From NCBI RefSeq assembly GCF_900626155.1, contig NZ_LR130844.1:992277-1056276 (forward strand): 64,000 nucleotides of DNA, in the 5' to 3' direction. The notes beneath the pieces are model-generated. The model saw nothing but the letters and a program-made list of their open reading frames with translations. It had not been told where the DNA came from and searched no databases. The translations under genes and the position numbers were made by a program. Each line of letters begins with the position of its first letter. Within the stretch, counting starts at the first letter, position 1. The DNA is from Anaerococcus vaginimassiliensis. Lineage in GTDB: Bacteria; Bacillota; Clostridia; Tissierellales; Peptoniphilaceae. Positions 42,943 to 51,905 of the stretch are shown here, one piece after another.

Positions 42943-44472
42943 ATGAAAAAATATTTTGACCAAGCCCCAGTAGTAAGTATGAGAAATATTTCTAAGAGTT
43001 TTGGAGATAACAAGGTCTTGGATAAGGTAGATTTTGACCTACATAAATGCGAAGTCCATGCCCTCTTGGGAGAAAATGGTGCCGGCAAGACTACTCTTAT
43101 GAATATTCTTTATGGAATGTTTCCTCCAAGTGAAGGAACTGTTACTATAAATGGAAAGACCTTTGCTAAAATGACCCCTAAAAAGGCAATTGAGGCAGGT
43201 ATTGGTATGGTTCACCAGCATTTCATGTTGATTGAGCCTCTAACTGTAACAGAAAATATCATCCTAGGTTATGAAACAACCAAGGGAGCCTTCATCAATA
43301 GAAATAAAGCTTACGCTGAGGTAGAAAAGTTAAGCGAAGAGTACAAACTAACCATCGATCCCAAGGCTAAGGTCGAGGATATATCTGTAGGTATGCAACA
43401 AAGGGTTGAAATCCTAAAAGCCCTCTACCATGGCGCTGATATTTTGATATTTGACGAGCCAACAGCAGTTTTAACACCTCAAGAGATTGTAGAATTTATT
43501 GAAATCATTAAAAGACTAACAGAGCTTGGCAAGTCAGTTATAATCATTACTCACAAACTAGCTGAGATAAAGGCTATGGCAGATACTTGTACCATAATTA
43601 GACGTGGTAAGTTTATCGACAAAGTCGATGTAGCTAGTGTAGATGAAAATATCCTAGCAGAAAAAATGGTAGGTCGTGACGTAAGCTTTAAGGTTGACAA
43701 GAAAGATATAGAAGCAGGTGGCGTTGTCCTAAATATAGCTGACCTTTGGGTTAAGGATAAGAGGGGAGTCGATGCCCTAAGAGGACTAAGCTTAAACCTT
43801 CATGCAGGAGAAATTTTAGGTATAGCTGGAGTGGATGGCAACGGTCAAACAGAGTTAATAGATGCCATAACAGGAATGACTAAGGTCAGCAAGGGAATTG
43901 TTACCCTAAATGGAGTAGATATAACAAACGCCTCTACTAGAAAAATCCTTGATGAGGGAATGAATTCTATCCCAGAAGATAGGCAAAAGCGTGGACTTAT
44001 TCTGGATTATCCAATAAAGGATAACCTAATATTGGAAAGAGTTAACCAAGAGCCTTTTTCAACAAAGGGTAGACTTAACTTTAAAAACATAGATGACAAT
44101 GCGACAGACTTGGTAGAAAAATTTGACATAAGACCAACTGATATCAACGAGAGAGCAGAAAGCTTATCTGGTGGTAACCAACAAAAGGTTATAATAGCAA
44201 GGGAGATTTCAAACAATCCTGATGTCCTAATTGCAGCCCAACCAACCAGAGGACTTGACGTTGGTGCGATCGAATTTATCCACCAATACCTAGTTGAACT
44301 TAGAAACCAAAACAAGGCAGTCCTTTTGATAAGTTTTGAGCTAGATGAGATAATGGACTTATCTGATAGAATACTTGTAATATACGATGGTCAAATCGTA
44401 GGTGAAAAAGATCCAAAGACTACAGATGAATTTGAGATAGGAAGATTGATGGCAGGAGGTAAGGATGAATAA
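42943..44472 (+). CDS. nucleoside ABC importer, tandem ATPase subunit
   Basis: 509 residues with two ABC domains. Domain 1: Walker A GENGAGKT (about 45-52), signature ISVGMQQRVEI, Walker B ILIFDEPTAVL. Domain 2: degenerate Walker A region GVDGNGQTEL, signature LSGGNQQKVI, Walker B DVLIAAQPTRGLD. A fused pair with one degenerate second P-loop is typical of NupO/RbsA-like importers. It overlaps the first permease gene by 8 bp. Confidence 0.9.
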   Translation: MKKYFDQAPVVSMRNISKSFGDNKVLDKVDFDLHKCEVHALLGENGAGKTTLMNILYGMFPPSEGTVTINGKTFAKMTPKKAIEAGIGMVHQHFMLIEPLTVTENIILGYETTKGAFINRNKAYAEVEKLSEEYKLTIDPKAKVEDISVGMQQRVEILKALYHGADILIFDEPTAVLTPQEIVEFIEIIKRLTELGKSVIIITHKLAEIKAMADTCTIIRRGKFIDKVDVASVDENILAEKMVGRDVSFKVDKKDIEAGGVVLNIADLWVKDKRGVDALRGLSLNLHAGEILGIAGVDGNGQTELIDAITGMTKVSKGIVTLNGVDITNASTRKILDEGMNSIPEDRQKRGLILDYPIKDNLILERVNQEPFSTKGRLNFKNIDDNATDLVEKFDIRPTDINERAESLSGGNQQKVIIAREISNNPDVLIAAQPTRGLDVGAIEFIHQYLVELRNQNKAVLLISFELDEIMDLSDRILVIYDGQIVGEKDPKTTDEFEIGRLMAGGKDE

Positions 44473-45652
44473 GACAAGAAAAACTAATAGCAAACTTACC
44501 CGAGGTGCATCAAAGATTTCTTTTACCTTGATATCAATCCTTCTAGGATTTTTAATAGGAGCCTTAGTTTTAGTCATAGCAGGATTTGACCCATTAGAAG
44601 GTTTTAAGAACTTATTTTTAGGAGTATTTAAAACACCTAGACATATGGGCTGGGCGATAGTTACTTCAACTCCTATCATAATGACAGGTCTCGGTGTTTG
44701 CTTTGCCTTTAAGACTGGATTATTTAATATGGGAGCTGAGGGACAATTTATAGTAGGAACTATAGTTGCATTTTTAGTTGGCTACAAGTTTAACCTACCT
44801 CCAATAATCCTTCCAATAGTTGCCATTATCCTTGCAATGATAGCAGGAGCATTATATGGAGCTATAGCAGGCTTTATAAAAGCTAAATTTGGTATCCATG
44901 AAGTAATATCTACTATCATGTTAAACTGGGTAGCATATTATTTCCAAAACTTTATCGTTTACAGAAACAGACAACCAAACTCTATGGGGTCTTTCGATGT
45001 AAGTGACAATGCCAAGATTACACTATTTACTGATGCTGCCAAAAGATTTGATGGATTCTTTTCGAAATTTTTTAGAGCACCAATCCACTGGGGAACAATC
45101 CTTGCAATAGTTGCTGTAATCTGTGTTTGGTATATACTAAACAAAACAACCCTAGGTTATGAACTAAAGGCAGTAGGACTAAATGACGAGGCAAGTAAGT
45201 ATGGTGGTATCAATTCATCTAAAAAGCTTGTCCAATCAATGGCTATATCTGGAGCCATATGTGCTCTAGCAGGTGTAACTCAAGTATTAGGATTTACCTA
45301 CAACCTTTCAATCCTAACATCTATGCAAAACTTTGGTTTCGATGGACTTGCAGTAGCACTTCTTGCTAGCAACAATCCAATCGGGGTAATCTTTTCAGGA
45401 TTATTCTTTGGTTCACTAAAATATGCAGGTAACAACCTTCAAAGAAGCATGGGAGTTCCAAGCGAGATTATATCAATAATCATAGGTACAATTATCCTAT
45501 TTACAGCAGTGCCACTAGTATTTAGAATAGTAAAGGCAAAAGCGAAGAGAAGAAAAAATCTAAAAAAAGTAAATGAAGACAAAAAAGAGCTTATAGATAA
45601 AGAAAACAAGGAAGAAAAGATAGAAATAAAGGAGGATGTGGACAATGATTAA
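44465..45652 (+). CDS. nucleoside ABC importer, permease subunit 1
   Basis: 395 residues with about ten membrane segments and the family signatures GLGVCFAFKTGLFNMGAEGQ, HEVISTIMLNWVAYYFQ and LKAVGLNDEASKYGGIN. It fits the NupP/YufP class. An acidic-basic C-terminal tail (about 355-395) is hydrophilic and extends beyond the membrane core. ATG with RBS AGGAGGTAAGG overlaps the ATPase stop, and the second permease overlaps its own end, so translation of all three is coupled. Confidence 0.9.
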   Translation: MNKTRKTNSKLTRGASKISFTLISILLGFLIGALVLVIAGFDPLEGFKNLFLGVFKTPRHMGWAIVTSTPIIMTGLGVCFAFKTGLFNMGAEGQFIVGTIVAFLVGYKFNLPPIILPIVAIILAMIAGALYGAIAGFIKAKFGIHEVISTIMLNWVAYYFQNFIVYRNRQPNSMGSFDVSDNAKITLFTDAAKRFDGFFSKFFRAPIHWGTILAIVAVICVWYILNKTTLGYELKAVGLNDEASKYGGINSSKKLVQSMAISGAICALAGVTQVLGFTYNLSILTSMQNFGFDGLAVALLASNNPIGVIFSGLFFGSLKYAGNNLQRSMGVPSEIISIIIGTIILFTAVPLVFRIVKAKAKRRKNLKKVNEDKKELIDKENKEEKIEIKEDVDND

Positions 45653-46583
45653 TACAACACTACTAGCCCTAATTATAGGAAACACATTCTCAAATGCTGC
45701 CCCAGTTCTAATGACAGGACTTGGAGGAATGATTTCAGAAAAATCCGGAGTTGTAAATATCGGTCTTGAGGGAATGATGACCATAGGCGCCCTAACAGGA
45801 GCTGTCGTAGGATATTATCTAGGCAATCCTTGGATAGCTTTTCTTTGCGGGGGACTTGCTGGTGCTGTTTTTGGACTAATCCATGCCTTTGTTTCAGTAA
45901 GTCTAGCAGGAGATCAGACAATATCAGGTATCGCTATCAATACCCTTGCTCCTGGACTTTCCCTATTTTTGGCAAGATTATTCTTTAAGGGCGCAACTCA
46001 AACTCCATCTATTCCCCTAGAAGATAAGATTCCTAGGTTATTTAGAGGATTATCGTCAAATCAAGTATTTAACAATATCTTTAGCCAATATGCCACAGTT
46101 TATATATCACTAATAATGGTAGTTGTCCTTTATGTTGTTTTGTATAAAACTAAGCTAGGACTTAGGATAATAGCTGTAGGTGAACATCCAAAGGCAGCAG
46201 AAACTCTAAATATAGATGTAAAAAAGACAAGATATCTGTCTGTAATATTTTCTGGCTTTATGGGTGGTCTTGGTGGAGCGAGCATGAGTCTTGCGGTAGT
46301 ATCAAGCTTTTCACCAACATTAATAGCAGGTCAAGGATACATTGCCCTAGTTACAGTTATCTTTGGTAACTGGAAACCTCAAGGAGTTGTCCTAGGATCA
46401 CTATTTTTTGGACTAGCCCAAGCTATTGCAACATATTTAGGTTCAACTTCTGTAGGCATACCTATAGAATTTATATCAATGATCCCATACATCGCAACAC
46501 TACTTATCCTTATTATATTTAAGGGAAGAAGTTACGCTCCAAAAGCAAGCGGCAAGCCATACCTTACTTTGGAAGATGTATAA
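45645..46583 (+). CDS. nucleoside ABC importer, permease subunit 2
   Basis: 312 residues with eight to nine membrane segments. Signatures: GLGGMISEKSGVVNIGLEGM, AGDQTISGIAINTLAPG, ELRIIAVGEHP-like LRIIAVGEHPKAAETLNIDV and RYLSVIFSGFMGGLGGA, matching NupQ/YufQ. Start ATG at 45,645, eight bases after AAGGAGG and overlapping the stop of subunit 1; an ATG at 45,636 is too close to that site. Subunits 1 and 2 form the heterodimeric channel. Confidence 0.9.
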   Translation: MINTTLLALIIGNTFSNAAPVLMTGLGGMISEKSGVVNIGLEGMMTIGALTGAVVGYYLGNPWIAFLCGGLAGAVFGLIHAFVSVSLAGDQTISGIAINTLAPGLSLFLARLFFKGATQTPSIPLEDKIPRLFRGLSSNQVFNNIFSQYATVYISLIMVVVLYVVLYKTKLGLRIIAVGEHPKAAETLNIDVKKTRYLSVIFSGFMGGLGGASMSLAVVSSFSPTLIAGQGYIALVTVIFGNWKPQGVVLGSLFFGLAQAIATYLGSTSVGIPIEFISMIPYIATLLILIIFKGRSYAPKASGKPYLTLEDV

Positions 46584-46589
46584 GATAAG

Positions 46590-46616
46590 GGGAGGAGATT
46601 TCTCCTCCTTTTTTGT
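46590..46616 (+). terminator. intrinsic terminator of the nucleoside importer genes
   Basis: GGAGGAGA-TT-TCTCCTCC with TTTTTT directly after the stem, 7 bp past the permease stop. Confidence 0.85.
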
Positions 46617-46637
46617 AGAGAAGAATTAGGAGGGAAG

Positions 46638-47789
46638 ATGGATTTTAATAATGGCAAGAGCAAGAATATAGTAAAAATTATCATAGGAGTATTCTTTGCT
46701 CTTCTTATCTTGTTTGGGATATTTTCACTTTTCGTAAAACCTAGACTAAACAAGAAAGAACCTGTGGACATAAACCTTGCCGATTATGTCATAGTTAAAA
46801 CAAGTGGGACAAATGGATCAGGCAAGATTAGTCCAAGCCTAAATAAAACTGCCTTTGTAATTGATTATGAAGGTCAAATATATGAAGAAGATAGCAAAAA
46901 ACCAATCAAAGCTAGAAATTTCATAGAAAGCTTAGATAAAAACATCACCTATGCTATAAGCAAGGAAAACAACCTCAAAAATGGCGATAAGGTCAATATT
47001 GTGATAAATTATCCAGAAAATATCTATGACAAATTTAGGATAAACATTAGAAATACTAGCTTAAACTACGAGGTAGAAGGACTAAGTGAAGATAAACCTG
47101 CAGAAAATAATAGCGATACAAAAGAAAATGATAGCGAAGATAAGGAAAATAAAGAATCAGAAACAAAACAAAAAGAACCTAACGATAAGGCAAGTAAAGA
47201 CAAGGCAAAAGACTACAAGACCTATATAGAAGATAGTTTTGAGTCAACAGATACAGTAGAACTCATATCTGTAAGATATGAAGGAAAGATAAAAAGAAGT
47301 GACGGAGAATACTTTGCCTATAGGATCAATACTAGAGAAAATCTTGAAAGCGAGAAGAAAGCATTTTCCTACTTTTTGGCTGTAAGTGAAACTGACAATA
47401 ATAAAGAAATCATAGCATCTAACTTTATCCATAGGATAGCAGACGGCAAGGATAAGAAGATATACGATATTAGTTACGATGGCTTTAGTATGATGGATGA
47501 TCTCTTAGCCTACCTAGATGATGGCAGCCTAGAGTTAGAAGATATTGAATATTCAGCAAACTTTAGCCCAGAAGATGAAGTAAGCGGCTACTATTATCCA
47601 GGAGAATTTACCTTATTTATGGGAGATGATCAAAATATTAGACTGGAAAATAACAATGTCTTATACACTGGATCTTGGCAGAGGAAAAATGGCAAGATTT
47701 ACCTTGATATTCCTTCCTACAAAGACACAGAAATAGAGGCGACCCTCGATAGTGAAGGTCTTGTATTTGAAGGAGATGTATTTAACTAA
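46638..47789 (+). CDS. membrane-anchored extracytoplasmic protein of unknown function
   Basis: 383 residues with one N-terminal membrane segment (about 12-33, IVKIIIGVFFALLILFGIFSLF) that should place the rest outside. A strand-rich region (about 40-150, Ig-like in character: GDKVNIVINYPENIYDKFRI) is followed by a highly charged Glu/Lys/Asp linker (about 152-195) and a mixed alpha/beta C-terminal half (FAYRINTREN; GSWQRKNGKIYLDIPSYKDT). No cysteine for lipidation. I recognise no family, though the N-terminal part resembles YcdB-like or DUF-type domains in surface proteins. RBS AGGAGGG; single-gene unit ended by a two-sided terminator. Confidence 0.6.
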   Translation: MDFNNGKSKNIVKIIIGVFFALLILFGIFSLFVKPRLNKKEPVDINLADYVIVKTSGTNGSGKISPSLNKTAFVIDYEGQIYEEDSKKPIKARNFIESLDKNITYAISKENNLKNGDKVNIVINYPENIYDKFRINIRNTSLNYEVEGLSEDKPAENNSDTKENDSEDKENKESETKQKEPNDKASKDKAKDYKTYIEDSFESTDTVELISVRYEGKIKRSDGEYFAYRINTRENLESEKKAFSYFLAVSETDNNKEIIASNFIHRIADGKDKKIYDISYDGFSMMDDLLAYLDDGSLELEDIEYSANFSPEDEVSGYYYPGEFTLFMGDDQNIRLENNNVLYTGSWQRKNGKIYLDIPSYKDTEIEATLDSEGLVFEGDVFN

Positions 47790-47847
47790 AAAAACCAAGT
47801 TCAAACAAAGCTAGATATAATAGCCTTGTTTGACTTGGTCTTTTATT
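47788..47847. terminator. two-sided terminator between convergent genes
   Basis: ACCAAGTTCAAACAAAGCT pairs with AGCCTTGTTTGACTTGGT (one bulge) around a 9-base loop; A and T runs flank it on both sides. Confidence 0.85.
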
Positions 47848-48460
47848 AACAGGATTTATCTTCAAATATCACAAGAGCCGCCCCATCACTAACTTCTATC
47901 TCAAAATCTCTCTGGTATGTTTCGTTAGATACTCCAAGGGAGTCATCAATAGTCATTGGATATGAGTCAAGCTCATAGTAAAGACCCCTGAGAGTAACTT
48001 TTGAGCTGTCTTTTAGGGAAAAAACTGACACATAAAAATCCTTGCCAGTATATTTATAGGAAAAACAATCGTTAACTACAAATAATTCCTTCTTTTCTGA
48101 CTTGAGTTTTATATCTATCCCACAATTTTTATAGTGATAAATTGTTCTGATATTTGATATTGTGTGGCTCTCTCTGCCTCCCAAACCTCCATAGATGATG
48201 ATATTTTTATATCCCATATCCTTTGCCATCTCGATTGCGGCAACTGTATCTGTAAAATCCTTGATAGGATTTAGGGAAACCACCTTAGCATCATTTGGCT
48301 TTGTAGATGAATCAAAATCGCCTATAACATAATCTACTCTTATATTTTTATCCTTGGCGAGAGTATAACCCCTATCGGCAGCTATCACCAAATCATCTTT
48401 TTTTATCTCATCGAAGAGACCATCAAAATCTCCTCCACTAATTATATAACAAGTTTTCAT
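47846..48460 (-). CDS. thiamine pyrophosphokinase
   Basis: 204 residues. Catalytic-domain motifs: IAADRGYTLAKD (about 27-38), DYVIGDFDSS (about 46-55) and IIIYGGLGGRESHTISNIRT, followed by the thiamine-binding C-terminal beta domain. It turns thiamine and ATP into thiamine diphosphate. Start ATG at 48,460, 5 bases after AAGGAG; the GTG two codons earlier is part of that site. A single gene, convergent with the uncharacterised 383-residue gene. Confidence 0.88.
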   Translation of the reverse strand: MKTCYIISGGDFDGLFDEIKKDDLVIAADRGYTLAKDKNIRVDYVIGDFDSSTKPNDAKVVSLNPIKDFTDTVAAIEMAKDMGYKNIIIYGGLGGRESHTISNIRTIYHYKNCGIDIKLKSEKKELFVVNDCFSYKYTGKDFYVSVFSLKDSSKVTLRGLYYELDSYPMTIDDSLGVSNETYQRDFEIEVSDGAALVIFEDKSC

Positions 48461-48576
48461 TTCCACTCCTTAATCATAAGTGTATTATAAATTGTAAATT
48501 TAGGCAATTATTCTTTGTATTCTATAAAAAATTTTTTTATGGTAAAATGATAATATACTATAAATATGGAGGTCTT

Positions 48577-49785
48577 ATGGCAAGACTTGATAAGAAAAAT
48601 CAGGATTTATTTAAAATTACTATATATGGAATTATTTTATTTTTTGCCTTTCGGTATTTTCCTGTAATTAAGGAGAGTATAGGGAAAATTCTTTTGGTAT
48701 TCCAACCCTTTATAATAGGTGCAATGATTGCTTATATCGTTAGCATACCTATGAATTATTTTGAAAGAAAATTAAGTGAGAATTTCCCTGATGCTAAACA
48801 CAAGAAGAAAATCAGAGGTTTATCTCTGTTTATAAGTTGGATAATAATCTTATGCGTTGTGGTGTTATTTTTAAATATCTTGGTACCTAGGATAATTACA
48901 GTTATTATTTCATTTTTTAACAGGTGGCCTGAGTTTGTTAGAGAAACATACGAAGCATTAAATAAATATGATTTGACCAAACCTTTTGCTGACAAGTTTT
49001 ACGAGTATGTGAATTCTTTTAGCTGGTTTGAGCTTAGAAACAGGGTTTTGGATTTCTTGTCTGGAAACAAATCAAATATTTTAAGTGTAACTACAAATGT
49101 GATAAATTCGGTAGGGTCAAGTCTTGTAAATATCTTTACTATTTTTGTCTTTTCTATATTTGTCCTTATTTATAAGGATATGTTAAAGGTAAATGGAACA
49201 AAGATCATGTATGCTTTACTAAGTGAGAAAAAGGCAGATTATCTAAACAAGGTATTTTCCCTATCTTATCACACCTTCAAGGACTATATTTTCTCAAGAC
49301 TAATAGCAGTAGTTACCCTATCAACTTTGACTTTTATTGGTATGTTTATTATGAGGATGCCAAATGCTGGGGTGATTTCTATATTTATCGGAGTGTCAGA
49401 CCTTATTCCAATCTTTGGACCAATAGTTGGGGCGGGGCTTTCTGCAGTGATTATTTTTCTGGAAAGTCCAGTAAAGGCACTTATATTTTTGATATATGAT
49501 GTTATAGTTCAACAGATCCAAGAAAATATCATCTATCCTGCCATAGCTGGCGAACAAATAGGACTTCCTGCAGTTTGGGTGCTTGCATCTATTACTATAG
49601 GAGGGTCTTTGTTTGGTATTTGGGGTATGCTTGTATCAATCCCAGTTGCTTCAATTATCTACACACTTTTCCATGAGTATATAGATAACAGACTAGATGC
49701 GAAAAATATAACCGATACTATAATAGAAATTAAGAAAAATAGAACTTACAGGATTGAGGATATAGATAACAATGAAACTAAGTAG
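48577..49785 (+). CDS. AI-2E-family transporter (YtvI/PerM-like)
   Basis: 402 residues, about eight membrane segments. Family signature GVSDLIPIFGPIVGAGLSAVI, and the C-terminal PAIAGEQIGLPAVWVLASIT with GIWGMLVSIPVASII, are clear. Members have been proposed to export autoinducer-2, peptides or sodium; no substrate is proven for this subgroup. Start ATG at 48,577 behind GGAGGT; the ATG at 48,547 has no such site. It overlaps the next gene by 14 bp. Confidence 0.87.
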   Translation: MARLDKKNQDLFKITIYGIILFFAFRYFPVIKESIGKILLVFQPFIIGAMIAYIVSIPMNYFERKLSENFPDAKHKKKIRGLSLFISWIIILCVVVLFLNILVPRIITVIISFFNRWPEFVRETYEALNKYDLTKPFADKFYEYVNSFSWFELRNRVLDFLSGNKSNILSVTTNVINSVGSSLVNIFTIFVFSIFVLIYKDMLKVNGTKIMYALLSEKKADYLNKVFSLSYHTFKDYIFSRLIAVVTLSTLTFIGMFIMRMPNAGVISIFIGVSDLIPIFGPIVGAGLSAVIIFLESPVKALIFLIYDVIVQQIQENIIYPAIAGEQIGLPAVWVLASITIGGSLFGIWGMLVSIPVASIIYTLFHEYIDNRLDAKNITDTIIEIKKNRTYRIEDIDNNETK

Positions 49786-50380
49786 GTCGAAATTTGGCGA
49801 ATTTGTGCCAGTTATTGAAAATGACAAAACTTATTATGGAGGATATCAAAATTCTCTTATAAGTAAGGATGTATCCAAGTTTTATAGGGATAGGTCTTGT
49901 GTTGTAACTGCCTTTACAAATGTGTATTTTTATTTATTCCACAAGGATGATATGATTCCTATGGATTTATATAATGAATACCAATACTACTTCTTTAAGA
50001 GACTAAGACCTTGGGCAAATGGTGTGCCTACAGTTAAAAGTCTCGATAGGAGACTTGATAAGGTAAGGCGAGATATGAATCTAAACCTACTCTCTAAGAC
50101 TTTGACTGAAACAGTTATTAATAGGAGACCTCTAAGTAGAAGGATAGAATTTATAGAAGAGGCTCTAGCAAATGATTCTCCGCCGATTATCATAAATTGG
50201 CTATCTAAAGACGTGAGCGTCTTGCGTCACCATGGAGTATGCATCACTGAGCTAAATAAAGTAGGCGACAAGCACGAGGTTGTTGTTTCTAGCTGGGGAA
50301 GGATGTATAGGTTCTTCCTGGAAGATTATCAAAAGCAATACAGAACATATAGCGGATTAATTTATTTTAAAGAGAGGTAA
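49772..50380 (+). CDS. uncharacterised protein, possible papain-like fold
   Basis: 202 residues, no membrane segment. The spacing of a Cys in a helix start (RSCVVTAFTNVYFYLF, about residue 43) and a His before a strand (RHHGVCITELNKVG, about 153), then a Trp-containing strand pair (VVVSSWGRMYRFFL), recalls C39/papain-like peptidases, but the third catalytic residue is not obvious. I call this a possibility only. It overlaps the AI-2E gene and is followed 1 bp later by malQ, so it is co-transcribed with both. Confidence 0.5.
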   Translation: MKLSRSKFGEFVPVIENDKTYYGGYQNSLISKDVSKFYRDRSCVVTAFTNVYFYLFHKDDMIPMDLYNEYQYYFFKRLRPWANGVPTVKSLDRRLDKVRRDMNLNLLSKTLTETVINRRPLSRRIEFIEEALANDSPPIIINWLSKDVSVLRHHGVCITELNKVGDKHEVVVSSWGRMYRFFLEDYQKQYRTYSGLIYFKER

Positions 50381-50381
50381 T

Positions 50382-51905
50382 ATGCTTAGACAAAAAAGAC
50401 TAGAAAGAGGAAATGGAATTATCTTGCCGATATTTTCCCTTCCTTCTAATTATGGAATAGGAACTTTTGGCAAGAAAGCCTACGAGGCAGTTGATTTCTT
50501 GTCAGATGCAGCTGTTAAATACTGGCAAATCTTGCCTTTGGGTCAAACATCTTATGGCGATAGTCCCTACCAATCATTCTCAACCTTTGCAGGAAATCCA
50601 TACTTCATCGACCTTGATATATTGATAGAAGATGGACTTTTAGAAAAAGATGAGCTAGAAAACCTAAACTTTGGTGACAATGAAAGATATGTCGACTATG
50701 GTATCCAATACAACCTTCGTTATAGGATTTTGGAAAAGGCTTATGATATAGCTAAAGATCGTTACAAGGATGAAATAGAAGACTTTAGAAAGGAAGAAGG
50801 CTGGTGGCTAGAAGATTATGCCCTATTTATGGCTATCAAAAAAGACAAGCTAGATGTAAGCTGGCTTGAGTGGGATGATAAGCTTAAAGGACGTGATCCA
50901 GAAGCTTTGGCTGAATTTTCTGACAAACACAAAGACCTAATAGACTTTTATATCTTCCTTCAGTATGAGTTTTTCAAACAATGGAAGAAACTAAAGGAAT
51001 ATGCCAACAGGAAAAACCTTCAAATCATAGGAGACCTTCCAATATATGTAGCGATGGACTCTTGCGATGCCTGGGTTTATTGTGATATATTAAAGCTTGA
51101 TCCAAAGACCTTTGATCCACTTATAGTTGGAGGTGCTCCACCAGATGCTTATTCTGAAGATGGACAGCTTTGGGGCAATCCTGTTTATGATTGGGAAAAG
51201 TTAAAAGAAAGCGACTATGATTTTTGGGTCAAAAGAATAGGCGCTTGTCTAAGGTTGTATGATATATTGAGGTTAGATCATTTTAGAGGATTTGAAGCCT
51301 ACTATGCAATACCAGCTAGTGATGACAATGCTAGATATGGAACTTGGGAGTTGGGTAAACCTTATGAACTATTTGACAAGATTATTAACACCTACCCAGA
51401 TGCCCTATTTATAGCAGAGGACTTAGGATATATAACTAAAGAAGTAGATGATTTAAAGAATCACTACAACTTCCCAGGTATGAATGTCATCCAATTTGCC
51501 TTTGGCGAAAAATTCGACAGCAACTACCTTCCACATAACTATGTAAATAACTCTGTAGTCTACTCTTCAACCCATGACTCAGATACCCTACAAGGTTTTT
51601 TAGATGTGGCAGATGATGAACTTACTGAACTAATAGACAAATATTTTGGTCTCGATGAAGATGATGACAAACGTTGGAAGATAATCAGAGCCTTGATGGC
51701 GTCAGTGTCTGATATAGCCATGTTTGAAATTCAGGATATATTAGGCTATGGTAATGAGGCTAAGATAAATAGTCCTTCAACTATCGGTGTCAACTGGAAG
51801 TGGAGGATGCTGGATAGTGATTTTGATCCAGACCTTGCGAAAAGAATAAAAGAAATGTCAAAAATATACGGGAGATATGATAATGGACAAACTGAGAAAA
51901 AATAA
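50382..51905 (+). CDS. malQ: 4-alpha-glucanotransferase (amylomaltase)
   Basis: 507 residues, GH77. Key motifs: LPSNYGIGTFGKKAYEAVDF near the start, nucleophile region ILRLDHFRGFEAYY, acid/base region FIAEDLGYIT and the late loop STHDSDTLQGF. It transfers maltosyl units between glucans, trimming or lengthening chains for the phosphorylase. RBS AGAGAGG. The phosphorylase gene overlaps its 3' end by 23 bp in another frame, so the two enzymes are co-produced. Confidence 0.94.
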   Translation: MLRQKRLERGNGIILPIFSLPSNYGIGTFGKKAYEAVDFLSDAAVKYWQILPLGQTSYGDSPYQSFSTFAGNPYFIDLDILIEDGLLEKDELENLNFGDNERYVDYGIQYNLRYRILEKAYDIAKDRYKDEIEDFRKEEGWWLEDYALFMAIKKDKLDVSWLEWDDKLKGRDPEALAEFSDKHKDLIDFYIFLQYEFFKQWKKLKEYANRKNLQIIGDLPIYVAMDSCDAWVYCDILKLDPKTFDPLIVGGAPPDAYSEDGQLWGNPVYDWEKLKESDYDFWVKRIGACLRLYDILRLDHFRGFEAYYAIPASDDNARYGTWELGKPYELFDKIINTYPDALFIAEDLGYITKEVDDLKNHYNFPGMNVIQFAFGEKFDSNYLPHNYVNNSVVYSSTHDSDTLQGFLDVADDELTELIDKYFGLDEDDDKRWKIIRALMASVSDIAMFEIQDILGYGNEAKINSPSTIGVNWKWRMLDSDFDPDLAKRIKEMSKIYGRYDNGQTEKK

